Shown in pieces: positions 25,054 through 34,199 of a DNA stretch of 49,169 bases. A model generated the notes under the pieces. It saw only the letters and a program-made list of their open reading frames with translations, was not told the DNA's origin and searched no databases. Within the stretch, counting starts at the first letter, position 1. Every line of letters starts with the position of its first letter. The stretch is from assembly GCA_021162935.1 (NCBI GenBank), contig JAGGXR010000105.1:1-49169 (forward strand), read 5' to 3'. A program made the translations under genes and the position numbers. Origin of the DNA: Deltaproteobacteria bacterium. GTDB lineage: Bacteria; Myxococcota_A; Polyangia; HGW-17; SLPX01.

Positions 25054-27219
25054 TCAATCAGCGTCGTGGTCACCGGACTGGCCGAGGCTGTCGGACTGAC
25101 CGAGGTCACCTGACTGACCGAGGCTGACGCGCAGGCCTTCGCCTTCGGGTCGGACGCTCGTGGAGATTCCTTTGCGCCGGGCCCACAACTCGATGTTGCG
25201 TGCCTCGAAATCTCGCTCCACGTACACGTGCAACGGCAGGCCTCGAAGCATGACGCCACGCTTGGTCAGATGATAGGCATCAGGAATCTTGAGCCCACGG
25301 AACGGGTCGGTGGGAATGCCCGTGGTGTCGAGCATGTCGCCTCGGAAACGAAGCTCGACTCGATACTCGCGGCTGAGTCGGGCCTCGGCTTCTGTGAATC
25401 CTTCGTCGGTCAGGTCACCGCGGCCGAACAGAACGCAATGGCAGGTTCCCTTCGAGGCGATATCCTTGTCCATATAGCGGCACGGACAGACGAGCGTTCG
25501 ATTCAGTTCGTCGTCGTCGGACGGCTCGAAGCAGGGACAGTAACGCTTGCCAAAGGTCTCCTCGGACTCCACGAGCCACAACCGAAGATTCGTGTTCATC
25601 ATCCAATGAGGGTTGACCCGGTAGCCGTTTCGGTCCGCAAAGCGATGGATCCACTCGGCATGCTTGCGGATCTCACGTCGGTACCGCACCAGATCCGTGC
25701 CAAAGGCCTTCATCATCTTCCAGGTTTCGCGAGGATTCGCCACCGATGGCCTCGGAGGGGCACATTCGGCGTTGAAGGTTGGGACATGCACGTGGCCAGT
25801 GGTCTGAATCCGACCCGGGGCCTGACTCCAACCAGTCGTCTGAATTCGGCCCGACGCCTCGACGAATCCGCTGTCATCGCCCCGTCGGCTCACGCCACCG
25901 ATCTCATGGTCCGCGACTGACTCCGTTGCGTCTCCGGTGTCCGAATCCGCCTCGCCGTCTCTCCTTGTGTTTGTCCCGGCCGAGCCCCTGCCGCCGCCCT
26001 CTGCGGCGATCCGATTCCGTTCGTTGTGTGCCGCCGCGTCGAGCCCGAACAGGCTCCTCGATTCCGGCACGTCCTCGTGGCCGTGGACCCGAATGACCAG
26101 TCGCCCCTCGGTCCCGACCTCCAGGCGTGCAATGGGCTCGGTGTGCTCATCCAACCCACGGTCACGAAGAAGCGACGCAACCTGGTCCCTGCCCTCGTCC
26201 GAGACCGCCACGAGCAGGCCGCCTCCGGTCTGAGGATCGCAGAGAATCGAACGGACCGGCTCGACGAGAGGAGTCACCTTACCCGAGTAGCTCCTCCAGT
26301 TGTTCTTCAGGCCCTTGGCGAGTGCGCCCGATGCCACGTAATGGGTCAGGTCCGTGGGAAGACGCACGGCGCCGTAGTCCAACTCCGCCGCCAGGCCAGA
26401 TGCCTCGCACAACTCGATGAGGTGACCGAGTAAACCGAAGCCGGTCACGTCCGTCATGGCGTGGACCGCGTCGATCGCGGCCAGGTCGTAGCCGATGCTG
26501 TTGAGCTGCCCCATGATACGAGCGGCAATCCCCGCATCGCCCGGCCGCAGGATGCCGTACTTTTCCGCGGTGGAAAGGAGCCCGGTTCCGATCGGCTTGG
26601 TCAAAAACACCCAATCGCCGTCCTGAGCGCCGGCATTCGTCCGCAGACGATCACGATGCACGAGGCCGTTGACCGCCAGCCCGAAGAACGGCTCGATGCT
26701 GTCGATGCTGTGCCCCCCTGCCAGGGGAATCCCTACCTCGTCGCAGACTGCCTTGCCACCGGCCAGGATGGGCCGCGCCATGGCTGGGTCGAGCTGCTCC
26801 ACCGGCCAGCCGAGCACGGCGAGCGCCAACAGAGGCCGGCCTCCCATGGCATAGATATCCGACAGGGCATTGGCCGCGGCGACCCGACCGTACTGATAGG
26901 CATCGTCGAGCACCGGAGTGAAGAAGTCCGTGGTCGCCACCAACAGATCGTCGCAACCGATGTCGTATACGGCAGCGTCGTCCTTGGTGTCGTTCCCGAT
27001 CACGAGTCCGGCAAACGATCCTGCTTTGGCGTCCTTTGGAAACGCCTCGGCCAGAACGGATTCGAGCTCAGTGGGAGACAACTTACATCCGCAGCCGGAT
27101 CCATGGCTCAAGGTCGTGAGACGAACCGGAGACTTTTCCTGCCCGGCGCCCATGGTTCCACGACCCAAAGCCTTGCTGCCAACCAGGTACTGCTTCAGCG
27201 ACATCTTGGCAAACTCCAT
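25054..27219 (-). CDS. selD: Selenophosphate synthetase fused to ferredoxin-thioredoxin reductase catalytic domain
   Basis: 721-residue fusion. Residues 1-385 are SelD, which makes selenophosphate from selenide and ATP. The catalytic SHGSGCGCK (38-46) has Cys43, encoded by TGC, where some SelD proteins have selenocysteine. ATP/metal residues lie in GNDTKDDAA (75-83), with DVTGFGLLGH (257-266) and DPQTGGGLL (328-336) further on. A low-complexity linker (about 390-480) joins an FTR-catalytic-like domain with CPC (561-563), CPC (578-580) and CHC (593-595). These are the six cysteines that in FTR bind a 4Fe-4S cluster beside a redox disulfide. A further 120 C-terminal residues are unassigned and end in GQSGD-type repeats. 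I chose the ATG at 27219 (GGGAG Shine-Dalgarno); in-frame starts reach 27351. It follows the histidine kinase gene on the same strand. The FTR part might supply electrons for selenide formation (inference). Confidence 0.92.
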   Translation of the reverse strand: MEFAKMSLKQYLVGSKALGRGTMGAGQEKSPVRLTTLSHGSGCGCKLSPTELESVLAEAFPKDAKAGSFAGLVIGNDTKDDAAVYDIGCDDLLVATTDFFTPVLDDAYQYGRVAAANALSDIYAMGGRPLLALAVLGWPVEQLDPAMARPILAGGKAVCDEVGIPLAGGHSIDSIEPFFGLAVNGLVHRDRLRTNAGAQDGDWVFLTKPIGTGLLSTAEKYGILRPGDAGIAARIMGQLNSIGYDLAAIDAVHAMTDVTGFGLLGHLIELCEASGLAAELDYGAVRLPTDLTHYVASGALAKGLKNNWRSYSGKVTPLVEPVRSILCDPQTGGGLLVAVSDEGRDQVASLLRDRGLDEHTEPIARLEVGTEGRLVIRVHGHEDVPESRSLFGLDAAAHNERNRIAAEGGGRGSAGTNTRRDGEADSDTGDATESVADHEIGGVSRRGDDSGFVEASGRIQTTGWSQAPGRIQTTGHVHVPTFNAECAPPRPSVANPRETWKMMKAFGTDLVRYRREIRKHAEWIHRFADRNGYRVNPHWMMNTNLRLWLVESEETFGKRYCPCFEPSDDDELNRTLVCPCRYMDKDIASKGTCHCVLFGRGDLTDEGFTEAEARLSREYRVELRFRGDMLDTTGIPTDPFRGLKIPDAYHLTKRGVMLRGLPLHVYVERDFEARNIELWARRKGISTSVRPEGEGLRVSLGQSGDLGQSDSLGQSGDHDAD

Positions 27220-27220
27220 T

Positions 27221-27250
27221 CTCTTCGCTCCCAACCTCTTCGCTCCCAAC
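27221..27250. repeat. 15-bp perfect tandem duplication at the selD start
   Basis: CTCTTCGCTCCCAAC is repeated exactly at 27221-27235 and 27236-27250. On the coding strand it reads GTTGGGAGCGAAGAG and provides the GGGAG ribosome binding site just before the ATG at 27219. Duplication creates two possible Shine-Dalgarno sites and two in-frame TTG codons. Confidence 0.85.
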
Positions 27251-27363
27251 CGTGCCACGCCCACTTCCGTACGGATATCTCCCCCTCGATCCGGCATCAA
27301 GAAAATACGTGGCCCAGGGTCGAATGGAATCAGACAAAAAGCCCGAAACACCGTAAACAGAAC

Positions 27364-30174
27364 TCAGTCGGAATCCTTCCCAACAGGGCCAGTGGGAAGA
27401 GACTCTTCGAGCACCTGCCGCACCTTGACCAACAGGTCGTTCGTGGAAAATGGTTTCTGCAAAACAGGGATGCCCGAATCCACAATGCCGTGATGGATCA
27501 TCGCCTCGCCGGTGTATCCGGACATGAACAGCACCCTGATATCAGGCCACCTTTCCATGATCGCCTCGGCCACGTGTTTACCGCTCCCCCCGGGCATCAC
27601 CACGTCGGAGAGCACCAACGAGATGGAGGGCACGCGTGAGAGTTGCTCCACGGCCTCTTTGCGACCGTTCGCCTGGAGCACATGATAGCCTGCACGTTCG
27701 AGCACCCGGGCCACCACGTTGCGCACCCCATCGTCGTCTTCGACGACCAGCAGCGTCTCGTGCCCACGGGGCCCAGTGGCAGCGCTCGGTCGCATCGTAT
27801 CTTCGACCTCACCCGACTTGCAGAGCGGAAGATACACTTTGAAGGTGGTCCCTTTGCCTGGTTCCGAGTAGACCCAGACGAAACCGTTGTGCTGCTTGAC
27901 GATCCCATGAACCGTGGACAGCCCCAATCCGGTTCCCTTGCTCTGAGCCTTGGTCGTAAAGAACGGATCGAAGATTCTGGCCACCGTTTCCTCGTCCATG
28001 CCACTGCCCGTATCGCTCACTGCCAGCAGCGCATAGTCTCCCACAGAACCATCCACGTGCCCCCGCAGATACGCGTCATCGAGACGAACCACGTCCGTTT
28101 CAATGGTCAGACAACCGCCCTCATCCATGGCATCGCGCGCGTTGCTCGCCAGGTTCACGATAATCTGTTCGATCTGTCCTGGATCGGCGTGAATCGTGAC
28201 ATCCTGCTCCGCCAACTGCAATGAAAGCACGATATCTTCCCCCAGCAGACGACCGAGCATCCTGTCCAGGTCCGTCACCAACCCGTTGAGGTCGATCATC
28301 CGAAATTCGACAATCTGATTCCGACTGAAGGCGAGCAGTTGCCTCGTCAGCTTAGCCGCACGGTCCACGCCCTCCATGATCATCCGCACATCGTCCAGCA
28401 ACGGATCATGTTCACGTAAGCCATCCTGGATGAACGTCGCTCCCGCGCCGACCACGGTGAGCATGTTGTTGAAATCGTGGGCCAAACCTCCAGCCAACCG
28501 GCCCACCGCTTCGAGTCGTTGCGCCTGGGCCAATTGGCGCCGAAAGTGCTCCCGCTCCGTCTCGGCCTGCCTGGCCACGAACGCAGATCCCACATCCTCG
28601 GACAACAGACCGAACGCGGCGAGGTACCGTTCATCGGCCAGAACATCCTCCGCTGCCATCGCTCCGAGAACCCCAACCAACTCGCCCTGACGTTCGACCC
28701 GTGCAATCATGCAGGTCTCCCCAGATTCCGGATGCATGGGACAATCGGCACATGCTCGACCGCCCTTTGGAACGAACGCACCCACCTTCTGTCGCGCCAG
28801 GGCGAAACAGCCCCGCCATTTTTCATTCTGGATAAAATGCTGCGTTGCATCGGCCGCGCCAGCTTCGCCCCGAATCAGGAACGAAGGCGCCTCAGTCCGA
28901 CCGTCGATCAGCCAAACCCGGTCCAATCCGAACGACTCGGACACCTCGTCCAGGGTGACCTCCAGCCAGTCATCGCCTGACCTTCGAAGCAGCCTCGAAC
29001 AACGGTGCAACCCCGTCAGCGCCCGGGTAAGCCGGGCGTCTCGCTGCCGGGCCATCACTTCATCCGTCACGTCCTGCATGATGTGGACGGCTCCGGTCAA
29101 CTCACCTGCATCGTTCACAATCGGATCCACGGTGACCCGAAGCGTTCGATCGCCGAAGGGCAGGTCCATGGATTCGCGCTGTCCTGTGCCCACCGACCGC
29201 ACGAATGGACACCCTTCGATGGGCTCGGTGGTCTTGTGCACCATCTCCCAGCACTGGCGGCCAACCAAAGCCTCGGCCGGCTCCCCCAAGAGTTCTCCCG
29301 ATGCTCGATTCGCACGGACCACGTGCTGACTTCGGTCCAGGATCCAAAAAGCATCCTTGGATGCATCAAAAGTCGCCTGCCACTGCGCTGCGGCAGCATT
29401 CGCTTCTTCCTCGAACCGCCTTCGATCCGTGATGTCCCTCACATTCAACACCATGGACACAATCCGGCCATCCTCGATCAGGGGAGTCGACGATGCCTCT
29501 ATGGGAATCTCCCGCCCATGTGCGTCCCGAAACACGGTTTCGTAAATGAGCGTGGACCAATCGCCTTCCTGCCGTGATGACCGATTCTGGTCGATCACGG
29601 GCTGGCCGCCCGGGCCCACGAGGTCGGCGACATTCGCGCTCAGGATATCTTCGGGACTGTACCCGAAACGCTCGAGCCCGGCCCTGTTCGCATAGGTAAT
29701 GCGGCCCTCGGTGTCATGCATGAAGATAAAATCCCCCGCAGTTTCAGCCAAAATCCGATACTTCTCCTCGCTGCGCTGCAAAGCGCTATTGTGTCGTTCG
29801 GTCAATGCTTGCGACTGGTGTCGAAGCATCAAGAATGCCCCGGTCCTCACCCTGAGCATCGCCTTCGTGGTCGGCATGAAGAGGCAGTCGTCGAAGCCGG
29901 ACTCCAGCCATACGCTGGCGTCGTCATGCAGGTCGATCGCCACCAAGGCCGGCAGAAACACCTCGCTGGCAGTCTTGCGGGCCATGATTTCTGGACCCAA
30001 GAGGCGCGCCCATATAGCATCGAGCAAGAACAGATCCACCGAGGCCTCGCCGCCGTTCCAGTCCAACAGCACCTCATGACCGAACGCCCGCAGGTGCTCC
30101 ACCATGAACCGTTCCTCTTCAGGCCGCTTGAACCGGACGACCATGACGCTTGCATTGCCCATCACACCACCCAT
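27364..30174 (-). CDS. Hybrid sensor histidine kinase (receiver-like, PAS, PAS, GAF, HisKA, HATPase, REC)
   Basis: 936-residue cytoplasmic sensor without transmembrane segments. The N-terminus (about 8-120) looks like a degenerate receiver. PAS domains lie at about 135-255 and 262-375. A GAF-like domain (about 395-540) carries an unusual cysteine group, C456, C475, C478 and C488, that could bind metal or an iron-sulfur cluster. The dimerisation helix has the phospho-acceptor H566 in LAHDFNN, followed by N-box NLASNARDAM, DTGSGM, FFTTK and GTGLGLS of the ATPase. The C-terminal receiver has VVEDDD and the phospho-acceptor D857 in LSDVVMPGG. The start may be 30174 or the ATG at 30162, which has a slightly better ribosome binding site. 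It is immediately upstream of selD-FTR on the same strand, which suggests a redox or respiratory signal. Phosphorelay to an unlinked regulator is likely. Confidence 0.93.
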   Translation of the reverse strand: MGGVMGNASVMVVRFKRPEEERFMVEHLRAFGHEVLLDWNGGEASVDLFLLDAIWARLLGPEIMARKTASEVFLPALVAIDLHDDASVWLESGFDDCLFMPTTKAMLRVRTGAFLMLRHQSQALTERHNSALQRSEEKYRILAETAGDFIFMHDTEGRITYANRAGLERFGYSPEDILSANVADLVGPGGQPVIDQNRSSRQEGDWSTLIYETVFRDAHGREIPIEASSTPLIEDGRIVSMVLNVRDITDRRRFEEEANAAAAQWQATFDASKDAFWILDRSQHVVRANRASGELLGEPAEALVGRQCWEMVHKTTEPIEGCPFVRSVGTGQRESMDLPFGDRTLRVTVDPIVNDAGELTGAVHIMQDVTDEVMARQRDARLTRALTGLHRCSRLLRRSGDDWLEVTLDEVSESFGLDRVWLIDGRTEAPSFLIRGEAGAADATQHFIQNEKWRGCFALARQKVGAFVPKGGRACADCPMHPESGETCMIARVERQGELVGVLGAMAAEDVLADERYLAAFGLLSEDVGSAFVARQAETEREHFRRQLAQAQRLEAVGRLAGGLAHDFNNMLTVVGAGATFIQDGLREHDPLLDDVRMIMEGVDRAAKLTRQLLAFSRNQIVEFRMIDLNGLVTDLDRMLGRLLGEDIVLSLQLAEQDVTIHADPGQIEQIIVNLASNARDAMDEGGCLTIETDVVRLDDAYLRGHVDGSVGDYALLAVSDTGSGMDEETVARIFDPFFTTKAQSKGTGLGLSTVHGIVKQHNGFVWVYSEPGKGTTFKVYLPLCKSGEVEDTMRPSAATGPRGHETLLVVEDDDGVRNVVARVLERAGYHVLQANGRKEAVEQLSRVPSISLVLSDVVMPGGSGKHVAEAIMERWPDIRVLFMSGYTGEAMIHHGIVDSGIPVLQKPFSTNDLLVKVRQVLEESLPTGPVGKDSD

Positions 30175-30227
30175 TGGCCGATAGTCTTCCCTTGCACGAA
30201 TTTTTGCATTCCCTTCACAGCCTTCTT

Positions 30228-30243
30228 TGTGATTGGTATCACG
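30228..30243. promoter_or_regulatory. Candidate CRP/FNR-family operator
   Basis: TGTGATTGGTATCACG matches the TGTGA-N6-TCACA consensus in nine of ten half-site positions. It lies in the divergent region between the histidine kinase gene and the first polysaccharide lyase gene, about 177 bp before the latter start. No CRP/FNR regulator is encoded in the window. A single short match could be chance. Confidence 0.3.
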
Positions 30244-30419
30244 TCACGCAGATGGTCTGCAACTCATTTGGATTTCGCCTGAGGGAGCGGTTTCTCACCC
30301 AAGGCATTTCGTGATAGCATGAAATCATTACAGGCCATGGAGAGTAGGCGGTTCATGCTCGAAACGTTGAAGGCAAAGCGGCCGTGATGCGATCCATGAT
30401 CACCACGTACAGAAGGGCC

Positions 30420-32963
30420 ATGACCATGCAGATACGCCAGACATTAGCCTTGCTCGCCATGGGACTGCTCATCGGCGCATGTGGCTCGAAAAGTTCTCAT
30501 ACGAACAGCACAAATGACGGCGGGCTGGACGCTGCAATGGACGCGGCCACAGATGACGCCAACGCCGGCTCCGACGCGGACGCGGGTCCAAGCGACGGCG
30601 ACGTCACTGACGACGGAAACATCAACCCGGACGGCGGAGTCCCGACCTGCACGCCGCTCACGGATCAGCAACTCGAAAACTTCGGTTACGAACCAGTGCG
30701 CGCCCACGGAGCGGTGGGTGACGGTGTCCACGATGACACGGCCGCGCTCCAGGAAGCCATCGATGCAGCCAATGAGAATCGTCGCGTCGTATACCTCCAT
30801 CCCGGCACCTACTTGGTGAGCGACACCCTCGAGTTCAAGCAGGACGTGTTCAACACCCACAGCAACACTGGGGATGCACGATTCGGACAGGTGCTCCTCG
30901 GTTCCTACTGTGGCCAGGAAAAGCCGACGATCCGCCTGGCGGACGGAACGGCGACCGAAACGAATGAACAGACCATCGCCGCCGAACCCTTTCCGGTGGT
31001 GTTGCTCTGGCGCCTCACTACGGACTCATCACCAGGCCCCGATGACACGAACGGCGGCCGGGACTGGAACCAGGTCGTGCGCCATGTACGCATCGTCCTG
31101 GGCAACAATCCAGGAGCAGTGGCCATCCGCCATGCAGGTGCCGAAGGCTGCTCCGCCCAAGAGGTCACCATCGACGCCAGGGGAGGATTCGCCGGCCTCT
31201 ATAATCTGAACAGCTCAGGCGGCTACACGTATAATGTTGAAGTCATCGGCGGAAAGTACGGCATCTATCAGGAAGAAGGCCGGGGCGGCTCGACCCTGGT
31301 CGTGGGACTCAAGCTCTCCGGTCAACAAGAGACGCCCATCGCCCTGGGCAGCTATACCCCGTTCGGTCTGGTTGGTTTCGATATCGTCGCGGACCACGGC
31401 AGGATTGTCTCGACGATTTCAGGATCGGAAACGAATCACACGGTTCAGGGCAAGTTAAGGAGCACAGGGCACGACTGCAGCGGACACCTGTTCCTCGTGG
31501 ACGGCCGCATCGAAATCACCGGCAGCGGAGACCACGAAATCCTGGCGAATACGAACCGGTCGGTGTACCTGAAAAATATCTACGTCAAGGGACGAACGAA
31601 CGTGCTCGTCAACGACGCCACGAGCGGCGCGCTCAAGGTTTCCAATTCTGGCGCATGGACCCACGTTTCGGAATTTTCCTATTCCGGTCCCTACCAGAAT
31701 CTCTACGGAGAGCCGGGAAACCTGATTGCCAGCCACAGATCGGACGACACCTATTACAACGGCACGACACAGTCGCCCAACGAGGACATCGCCGTCACCG
31801 ACCAACAAAATCCTCCGGCAGACCTCATGAGTCGACACCTTTATCAGGTTGGGCTCTGCAACGTCGAGGCATCGGACAACGTGTTTGTCACCGACTACGG
31901 CGCGGATCCCAATGACGACAGCGACGATACCGTCGCCATCCAGGCAGCCATCGACGCGGCTGCAGCCAGCAGTAACTCGGTATTCTTGCCGGCCAGTCAT
32001 GCCAACCCAAACACAGGATCCCTGCCGCACCGATACATCATCAGCGGCACCCTGCATCTTGGCAGTCACACCAAATTGTGCGGAGTCACCCGCTACTCGT
32101 CCATCCTCGACGCGTCCGCATGGCAACCGAGCACAGATAGCCCAGTCGTGGACACGCCTGACGATGCCAATGCATCGGTCCGCATCGCAGACTTCCGCAT
32201 CCTCATCCCAACGGCTCGCGGGTACCAAGCCAACGGCGACGACCCCATCTACGCCCCGCACGTTTTTGCCCTGCTGTGGCGATCCGGTCGCCATTCGATC
32301 TATCGAGATGTGTACGTACAGCGTAAATGGGGCGATCCGGGCCGCATCCGCTGCACGCTGATCACGGGCAACGGCGGTGGCAAGTGGTACGGGGTCACGC
32401 AACATGGCGGCTACCTGCCGCGGGACATGGACCCGGGTCCGAACGAAAACCGCCCCTACGAGGACAACAACGGCAACCTCAAGATGAGCCCCAGAGCCAG
32501 ACAAATGCTGATTCTGGGCACCCATGAGCCGCTGAGCTTCTACCCCTTCCACTGCCAACACATGACCCAGCCCAAGGGGGCCCTGTGCGAAATCCGCAAC
32601 GCCTCGAACGTCAGCATCTACGGAATCAAGTCCGAGATGGGCTCCATCCCGGAACACATGAGCGTCATCGTGCAGAGCAACCCGGCGGACCTGGATCCGG
32701 TCTGGATGTTCATCAAGAACTCGCATGATATCACACTCATCGGCCACGAAGGGATGGGGCAAACCGGCGCGGGCCGCGGGCTCATCGAAATCACGAACAG
32801 CACCGCTGTCACCATTGCCGCCATGGGCAGGCGCGGCAACGGTGTGACGGTCGGCTCCGCCGCACTGCCCCAAGATCAGTGGTTCTTCGTCAAGGACGAT
32901 GGCCAGACTGGCGACCAGTCGCTCACGGCTCAGGGATTCCTCGCCCTGTACAAAAACCGATGA
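30420..32963 (+). CDS. Pectate-lyase-like double beta-helix lipoprotein
   Basis: 847-residue exported lipoprotein. Signal peptide with lipobox LIGACG (C21), then a tether of about 55 residues rich in Asp, Ala and Gly. Two tandem right-handed beta-helix domains each start with a pectate-lyase-3-type signature: VRAHGAVGDGVHDDTAALQ and, near the middle, VTDYGADPNDDSDDTVAIQ. This two-helix layout resembles GH55 beta-1,3-glucanases and phage-tail-type polysaccharide enzymes. The ATG at 30420 with AGAAGGG just upstream gives a perfect signal; an ATG at 30426 or a GTG at 30384 are alternatives. It is the first of four exported proteins on the same strand, and a polysaccharide lyase follows 26 bp later. 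Likely role is cleavage or binding of an extracellular polysaccharide; the exact glycan is unknown. Confidence 0.87.
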   Translation: MTMQIRQTLALLAMGLLIGACGSKSSHTNSTNDGGLDAAMDAATDDANAGSDADAGPSDGDVTDDGNINPDGGVPTCTPLTDQQLENFGYEPVRAHGAVGDGVHDDTAALQEAIDAANENRRVVYLHPGTYLVSDTLEFKQDVFNTHSNTGDARFGQVLLGSYCGQEKPTIRLADGTATETNEQTIAAEPFPVVLLWRLTTDSSPGPDDTNGGRDWNQVVRHVRIVLGNNPGAVAIRHAGAEGCSAQEVTIDARGGFAGLYNLNSSGGYTYNVEVIGGKYGIYQEEGRGGSTLVVGLKLSGQQETPIALGSYTPFGLVGFDIVADHGRIVSTISGSETNHTVQGKLRSTGHDCSGHLFLVDGRIEITGSGDHEILANTNRSVYLKNIYVKGRTNVLVNDATSGALKVSNSGAWTHVSEFSYSGPYQNLYGEPGNLIASHRSDDTYYNGTTQSPNEDIAVTDQQNPPADLMSRHLYQVGLCNVEASDNVFVTDYGADPNDDSDDTVAIQAAIDAAAASSNSVFLPASHANPNTGSLPHRYIISGTLHLGSHTKLCGVTRYSSILDASAWQPSTDSPVVDTPDDANASVRIADFRILIPTARGYQANGDDPIYAPHVFALLWRSGRHSIYRDVYVQRKWGDPGRIRCTLITGNGGGKWYGVTQHGGYLPRDMDPGPNENRPYEDNNGNLKMSPRARQMLILGTHEPLSFYPFHCQHMTQPKGALCEIRNASNVSIYGIKSEMGSIPEHMSVIVQSNPADLDPVWMFIKNSHDITLIGHEGMGQTGAGRGLIEITNSTAVTIAAMGRRGNGVTVGSAALPQDQWFFVKDDGQTGDQSLTAQGFLALYKNR

Positions 32964-32989
32964 CGTGAGGAAAATCTCGGAGGCATACC

Positions 32990-33973
32990 ATGCATCACGC
33001 AACGTTTCACCGATTCATACGTCTCGCCTTGATCTCGGGACTGCTGCTCGCCCAGGGTTCCTGCAAGGACAGCAGGTCACGGAGCGTAACGGATTCGGGA
33101 GCTGCCGACGATGCGGCTCATTCGGATGCCGGAGGGGACGGCACGGTCTACCACGACAGTGGACAGAACACGTCCGACAGTGGACCGGACAGCAGCCTCG
33201 ACACCGATGGAGGCACCCAGAACCCTTGCGCAGGATGGACCAGATCGAACCTCAAATTCGTCGGTGACTTCGAAACCGGTGACATCTCCGACTTCACCGT
33301 GAGCGGGAATCCTTCCACGATCACCGACTCGCCGGTGCGCGTGGGCGCCTATGCGCTGGAATCATCACTCGATCGATTCAACGATCCTGTTTCCTATCGC
33401 ACGGAAGTGGTTCCCCATGAGCACCCCGATGCCATGGTCGGAGACGACATGTGGTATGGGTTCAGCATCTTCTTACCCGACTCCTACGTCCCTGACTCGG
33501 TCTGGGAAGTCGTGGCGCAATGGCACGGACGCCCGGACTTCGATATCGGCGAAGATTGGCGCAATCCTCCCCTCGCCCTCTGGTCGAACGATGGAATCTG
33601 GGCGGTCTCAAACATCTGGGACTCCAAGGCAAACACCTTCGAAAGCGGCGAACGGGTGTACGACGGCTCACGACATTTCGATCTCGGAGCCTATGTCACT
33701 GGCCGCTGGACGGACTGGGTCTTCCACGTAAAGTGGTCCTACGAAAGCAACGGAATCCTGCAGATCTGGCAAGATGGCGTGTTGGTCGTGGATGAACCGG
33801 GTCCCAACACGTTCAACGATGCACGGGGCCCCGCCTTCAAGATGGGCATCTACAAAGGTTGGAAGCACCCCGAAGCCCAGGGCAACGTGGACAAACGCGT
33901 CCTGTTTCACGACGAACTGCGCATCGGAAACGCCAGCGCCACGTACTGCGACGTGGCACCGGGCGCCTGGTAG
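32990..33973 (+). CDS. Heparin-lyase-I-like polysaccharide lyase lipoprotein
   Basis: 327-residue exported lipoprotein with lipobox AQGSC (C25) and an Asp/Ser/Gly-rich tether to about residue 75. The rest is a jelly-roll polysaccharide lyase domain of the heparin lyase I / glucuronan lyase type. Conserved features are SYRTEVV, DDMWYGFSIFLPDSY, VVAQWHGRPD, the GRWTDWVFHVKWSY strand, the GPAFKMGIYKGW segment and a terminal VLFHDELRIG strand. Such enzymes cleave acidic glycans by beta-elimination using His and Tyr residues. The ATG at 32990 has a GGAGG Shine-Dalgarno sequence at six bases. It is 26 bp downstream of the beta-helix protein and probably cotranscribed. Substrate is probably a uronate-containing polysaccharide, by family analogy. 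Confidence 0.88.
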   Translation: MHHATFHRFIRLALISGLLLAQGSCKDSRSRSVTDSGAADDAAHSDAGGDGTVYHDSGQNTSDSGPDSSLDTDGGTQNPCAGWTRSNLKFVGDFETGDISDFTVSGNPSTITDSPVRVGAYALESSLDRFNDPVSYRTEVVPHEHPDAMVGDDMWYGFSIFLPDSYVPDSVWEVVAQWHGRPDFDIGEDWRNPPLALWSNDGIWAVSNIWDSKANTFESGERVYDGSRHFDLGAYVTGRWTDWVFHVKWSYESNGILQIWQDGVLVVDEPGPNTFNDARGPAFKMGIYKGWKHPEAQGNVDKRVLFHDELRIGNASATYCDVAPGAW

Positions 33974-34199
33974 CCTCGGCACATCGCGATTCATCCTCTT
34001 CGCGCTTCTCCCATCTTTTTTTGTCCCGGCTTCCCCATGTTTCATCCTCGTCCTGCGGAGGTTCAACCGAATCCGAGTCCATTTTGGCTCGGGGTCCACG
34101 CAATCGATTCACCCAAAACGCAGCCTTGTTGCACAAATAGAGTAAGCAGGGAAAATATGGGCGCTGTGGTGCCGCATCGAGCATCAAGGAGGTGTCGAC

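Noticed and set aside
27081-27105. Selenocysteine codon in SelD
   Set aside because: The catalytic position is TGC (Cys) and the second cysteine is TGT; there is no in-frame TGA.
31455-33002. Minus-strand open frame of 515 codons
   Set aside because: Antisense to the beta-helix lipoprotein, which has a signal peptide and repeated lyase signatures; the shadow has none.
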